Below are positions 4,449-7,158 of a DNA stretch of 7,158 bases, in pieces. The notes under the pieces were generated by a model. It worked only from the letters and a program-made list of their open reading frames with translations, made no database searches and was not told the DNA's origin. A program made the position numbers and the translations under genes. Positions within the stretch are counted from its first letter, which is position 1; each line of letters begins with the position of its first letter. This DNA comes from CAYZPE01 sp046050145 (GTDB lineage Bacteria > Patescibacteriota > Minisyncoccia > Phycocordibacterales > CAYZPE01), in NCBI GenBank assembly GCA_046050145.1, contig JBJOQC010000046.1:1-7158 (forward strand). The letters run 5' to 3'.

Positions 4449-6242
4449 TTATACAAGAACAGCTTTGATTCTACGAACTCCAGCAGATACAGCTTCTTCT
4501 TTTTGTATTTTAAATGTCCCGAGAGTGCCAGTATTTTCTACGTGAGGGCCACCGCAATACTCTTTTGAGTATGCATTTTCGATAGAGTCGCCCACATAGT
4601 GGACAGTTACTTGGTCACCATATTTTTCTCCAAAGAAGTGAAGTGCCCCAGTTTTTTCGGCCTCTTCTTTTGGTAATACAACCTTGTGAACAGGGAGTTT
4701 AGCTTCTATTTTTTGATTTACAATCTCTTCTACTTTCTTTTTTTCTTCGTCTGTCATTTTTTGTGGATGCACAAAATCAAAACGGAGACGTTCAGGAGTA
4801 ATATTACTTCCCTTCTGTTCTACATGTTTTCCTAGTACATCACGAAGTGCCTGATGAAGAAGATGTGTTGCTGTGTGGTATTTCACCGACATTTCACTTG
4901 TATCCCCCAGTCCACCCTTGAATTTCTTTTCTGCACCTGTGCGAGAAAGTTCTTGGTGTTTTTTCATCTGACTCGCAAAAACTGAATGTATGTCTTTAGA
5001 AATAACATATTTCTCTCTGTTTCCAATTTCGATTGCAATATCAAGAGGCAGTCCATGTGATGTTAAAAGAATATGTGCAATATCACCAGTAAGCTGGTTC
5101 CCATTACGGACAACCTGCTTTTTTTCTTCAGAAATAGCTTGTTCAAGAGTTTTTGCAAAACGTTCTGCTTCAAGGGTTATTTCATCAATAATAGTATCCC
5201 TCTTTAGTTTCAAATTTTTGTACACATCTTCATAGGTACAGATAAGAGCATCAACACACTCAGTAACTTTAATTCGAGAAAGTGACCGTGAGTCAGTATT
5301 AAAAACTGCTCGACGAATAAGACGACGTAGAATATATCCCTGATCGGTATTTCCTGGAGTTACTCCGTCAGAAACCATAAATACAGCTGTGCGCATATGG
5401 TCAGCTATGATTCTTTGAGATTTTGTATTTCCTGCAAGAATTTTTGAAACAGCCATCAAATCTCTAAACACATCTGTATCAAAAATATTATTTTTTCCTT
5501 GGAGTACAGCACAGACACGCTCAAAACCAGAGCCGGTATCTACATTTTTATTTTTTAATTTTCCAACAACCTTGCCATCTTTCTTCTCATACTCCATAAA
5601 TACATCATTCCAGATTTCAACCACTTTCTGTTCGTCATCAGCTTTTTTGTACTCATCCTTTGTCATTCCAGATGTGAGTGTGCCAGTAAGGTCGTAAAAC
5701 ATTTCTGTATCAGGTCCGCAAGGACCATTGTCCCCCGGACTCCACCAATTTTTGTTGGCAGGCATAAAATATATACGCTCACCAGTCACGCTATTTTTCT
5801 CAAAAATTTCTTTCCAGATACCAGATGACTCCTCGTCTCGAGGTGCATTTTCATCACCTTCAAAACAGGTTACATACAACCTTTGCGGATCAAGACCAAA
5901 ACCTTCAGTCTTTGAAGTAAGGAGTTCGAAACTCCATTCAATTGCTTCCTTTTTAAAATAGTCACCGAGGGACCAGTTACCCATCATTTCAAAAAATGTC
6001 GCATGAGTATTATCTCCAATGTCATCAATATCACCCGTACGAACGCACTTTTGAAGGTTTGCGAGACGTTTTCCTTCAGGATGGGCCTGTCCTAAGAGGT
6101 ACGGCACAAGGGGTTGCATACCGGCAGTTGTAAAAAGCACCGAAGGATCATTTTCAGGTACAAGAGAAGACGAAGGAATAATTGCATGCCCTCGCTTACG
6201 GAAAAATTCTAAAAACTTTTTTCGAACTTCAAAATGTTGCAT
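4449..6242 (-). CDS. alaS: Alanyl-tRNA synthetase, short form without C-Ala domain
   Basis: This class II synthetase charges tRNA-Ala with alanine and edits mischarged Ser/Gly-tRNA. The catalytic core opens with EVRKKFLEFFRKRGH (residues 5-19), then motif 1 around SSSLVPENDPSVLFTTAGM (24-42). Motif 2 lies around KCVRTGDIDDIGDNTHATFF (65-84) and continues into EMMGNWSLGDYF. WWSPGDNGPCGPDTE (166-180) and NKNVDTGSGFERV (231-243) follow. Motif 3 is GYILRRLIRRAV (302-313). The editing domain is intact: HTATH (His456, His460) and CGGPH (Cys563, His567) supply the metal ligands. The protein stops at 597, right after the editing domain (VSAGVRRIKAVLV), whereas typical bacterial enzymes of about 870 residues continue with a linker and C-Ala domain. 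The natural TAA and the intact gene below make this a genuine short form, a pattern I associate with Parcubacteria. It lies 36 nt after the nuclease gene, with a possible promoter in the gap. Confidence 0.98.
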   Translation of the reverse strand: MQHFEVRKKFLEFFRKRGHAIIPSSSLVPENDPSVLFTTAGMQPLVPYLLGQAHPEGKRLANLQKCVRTGDIDDIGDNTHATFFEMMGNWSLGDYFKKEAIEWSFELLTSKTEGFGLDPQRLYVTCFEGDENAPRDEESSGIWKEIFEKNSVTGERIYFMPANKNWWSPGDNGPCGPDTEMFYDLTGTLTSGMTKDEYKKADDEQKVVEIWNDVFMEYEKKDGKVVGKLKNKNVDTGSGFERVCAVLQGKNNIFDTDVFRDLMAVSKILAGNTKSQRIIADHMRTAVFMVSDGVTPGNTDQGYILRRLIRRAVFNTDSRSLSRIKVTECVDALICTYEDVYKNLKLKRDTIIDEITLEAERFAKTLEQAISEEKKQVVRNGNQLTGDIAHILLTSHGLPLDIAIEIGNREKYVISKDIHSVFASQMKKHQELSRTGAEKKFKGGLGDTSEMSVKYHTATHLLHQALRDVLGKHVEQKGSNITPERLRFDFVHPQKMTDEEKKKVEEIVNQKIEAKLPVHKVVLPKEEAEKTGALHFFGEKYGDQVTVHYVGDSIENAYSKEYCGGPHVENTGTLGTFKIQKEEAVSAGVRRIKAVLV

Positions 6243-6249
6243 ACGTAGA

Positions 6250-6277
6250 ATAGTAGCAATTTTAAGACCTTTTTCAA
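6250..6277 (-). promoter_or_regulatory. Possible alaS promoter giving a near-leaderless mRNA
   Basis: Inside the 36-nt gap before alaS, the minus strand has TTGAAA (6277-6272, 5 of 6 to -35), a 16-nt spacer, and TACTAT (6255-6250, 4 of 6 to -10) with an upstream TG (TGCTACTAT). The -10 ends 7 nt before the ATG, so transcription would begin at or next to the start codon. The decamer TTGCTACTAT is identical to that of the infA promoter. An operon with the upstream nuclease gene remains possible. Confidence 0.5.
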
Positions 6278-6278
6278 A

Positions 6279-7109
6279 TTACTGATTCAGGAGAGCTATC
6301 TCTTCAAGAACTTTATTTATTTTCTCATCAGAAAAACCAAAGGATTTCAAAATATCTGTGCGGTCTATAAGTTGACGACAGAGAATAACATCTTGTTCGA
6401 GAAGAGCTTTTCTTTGGACTTTTGTAAGTGTGGAAAGACAGGTAATAGGATGTACTCCTCCATCGTCAATAAGATCCTGAAGATTGCCTTTTACAGGATG
6501 GTTCCATCCAACAAGCTTCAAACCCTTGCATTCAGCATAATGAATTGCGGTCTGAGTAAACTTTGTATTAGTTACAAGCCACATCTCATCGAGAGGGCGA
6601 GCAAATCCGTACATATGTTTCGCCTCTTTAAGATCTTCATAGCGAGCTTTTATGTATAAAGCAACCTTGAGGTCAGACTTGAACCCAATCTGGTTGTGAA
6701 ATTTTGCTTCAACCATAATTAATTTATTCTCATTCCATGCCACAACATCAACCTCGTGAGCAACACATCCACCCATCACAATCTCACCTGTCTTTGTCTC
6801 AAATCCTCGAGATTTAAAAATTTCAGCAACAAATTTTTCAAAAGGAAAACCAGAAGGTCCCAGATCCATCACCGCAGTACGAAGAGAGTATTTAACCGCA
6901 ATACGACGATTTCTTTTTTTGAGAAGAAAAAAAGCTCGACGGTAGATTTCTTCTGTACTCATACCGTCCTGCAATTCATTTTCTATATGCTGAATAATGT
7001 TTTTTGAAAGAGAGCTATCTGCACCAGCACGAGTCAACGAATCGTGTAGCTTTTGAGCTTCAAAAAGTTCCTTTGTTCCGTCTGATTTTACAATGTGAAT
7101 ATTAACCAT
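6279..7109 (-). CDS. ATP-cone / Mrr-like PD-(D/E)xK nuclease fusion
   Basis: The 276-residue protein joins two known modules. Residues 1-80 fit an ATP-cone: VNIHIVKSDGTKELFEAQKL, then a helical section with GMSTEEIYRRAFFLL and RRIAVKYSLRTAVMDLGP. This domain senses ATP/dATP in ribonucleotide reductases and NrdR. Residues 89-200 fit an Mrr_cat-type restriction endonuclease fold: PFEKFVAEIFKSRGF (89-103), then HEVDVVAW (118-125) and IMVEAKFHN (131-139). Asp121, Glu134 and Lys136 form a D...ExK active site, with Glu91 or Glu96 as an extra acidic residue. The remainder, including NTKFTQTAI (181-189), fits the end of the nuclease fold, and the C-terminal 50 residues are helical. The catalytic residues are intact. 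No methyltransferase or specificity gene is present, so it is not a classic restriction system here. A role in nucleotide-controlled DNA cleavage or repair is inference. The ATG at 7109 directly follows a TATAAT box. The stop is TAA. Confidence 0.88.
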   Translation of the reverse strand: MVNIHIVKSDGTKELFEAQKLHDSLTRAGADSSLSKNIIQHIENELQDGMSTEEIYRRAFFLLKKRNRRIAVKYSLRTAVMDLGPSGFPFEKFVAEIFKSRGFETKTGEIVMGGCVAHEVDVVAWNENKLIMVEAKFHNQIGFKSDLKVALYIKARYEDLKEAKHMYGFARPLDEMWLVTNTKFTQTAIHYAECKGLKLVGWNHPVKGNLQDLIDDGGVHPITCLSTLTKVQRKALLEQDVILCRQLIDRTDILKSFGFSDEKINKVLEEIALLNQ

Positions 7110-7115
7110 ATCTAC

Positions 7116-7121
7116 ATTATA
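7116..7121 (-). promoter_or_regulatory. Possible -10 box of the ATP-cone nuclease gene
   Basis: The minus strand carries a perfect TATAAT (7121-7116) six nt before the ATG at 7109, within TTATATATAATG. No clear -35 hexamer is seen at 16-18 nt. A 10-bp palindrome, TAAGGCCTTA (7124-7133), lies just upstream of the box where an operator could sit. If the box is used, the mRNA would be essentially leaderless. AT-rich sequence yields TATAAT by chance often, so confidence is moderate. Confidence 0.45.
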
Positions 7122-7158
7122 TATAAGGCCTTAGGTAAATAAAAGAAAAAACCAGCTT

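Noticed and set aside
7115..7128. NrdR-box-like sequence (CATTATATATAAGG) upstream of the ATP-cone gene
   Set aside because: It matches 11 of 14 positions of my remembered consensus, but mostly in the AT core. There is one copy instead of the usual pair, and no ribonucleotide reductase gene is present.

Overview
The window looks like part of a Patescibacteria (Candidate Phyla Radiation, CPR) genome, most likely of the Parcubacteria type. The evidence is an AT-rich sequence with tightly packed genes all on the minus strand, an alanyl-tRNA synthetase of only 597 residues with no C-terminal C-Ala domain, ribosomal proteins of CPR character, and an actin-like ATPase next to a 'baseplate J-like' single-pass membrane protein, a pairing I recall from CPR genomes. 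This placement rests on recognition, not on a search. One gene ends in TGA just before a terminator, which argues against the TGA=Gly code of Gracilibacteria and Absconditabacteria.

Read along the minus strand (right to left) there are four blocks. (1) 7109-6279 encodes a fusion of an ATP-cone with an Mrr-like PD-(D/E)xK nuclease. alaS (6242-4449) follows after 36 nt and may have its own promoter in that gap. (2) 4388-4086 encodes an unrecognised acidic 100-residue protein behind the only perfect Shine-Dalgarno sequence seen here. A perfect 11-bp terminator hairpin (4036-4062) closes this block. (3) A two-gene unit begins just past the terminator: a PilM/FtsA-like actin-fold ATPase (3974-2832), then a bitopic membrane protein with a basic cytoplasmic tail and a large outer domain (2788-1433). 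(4) A sigma70-type promoter (1379-1408) starts the alpha-type ribosomal operon infA-rpmJ-rpsM-rpsK-rpsD. rpsD is cut by the window edge after 27 codons.

Blocks 1 and 4 are mainly translation machinery. Block 3 is the most interesting unit. By analogy with PilM-PilN, the cytoplasmic ATPase could bind the short N-terminal tail of its membrane partner and act on a structure outside the membrane. No complete new defence or mobile system is visible. There are no tRNA genes, CRISPR arrays, insertion sequences or large repeats. The longest gene-free stretches are well under 100 bases.

Translation signals are mixed. Most starts lack a clear Shine-Dalgarno sequence and instead have TATATA-like tracts, or -10-like boxes so close to the ATG that mRNAs could be nearly leaderless. 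The 100-residue gene has a textbook AGGAGGT.
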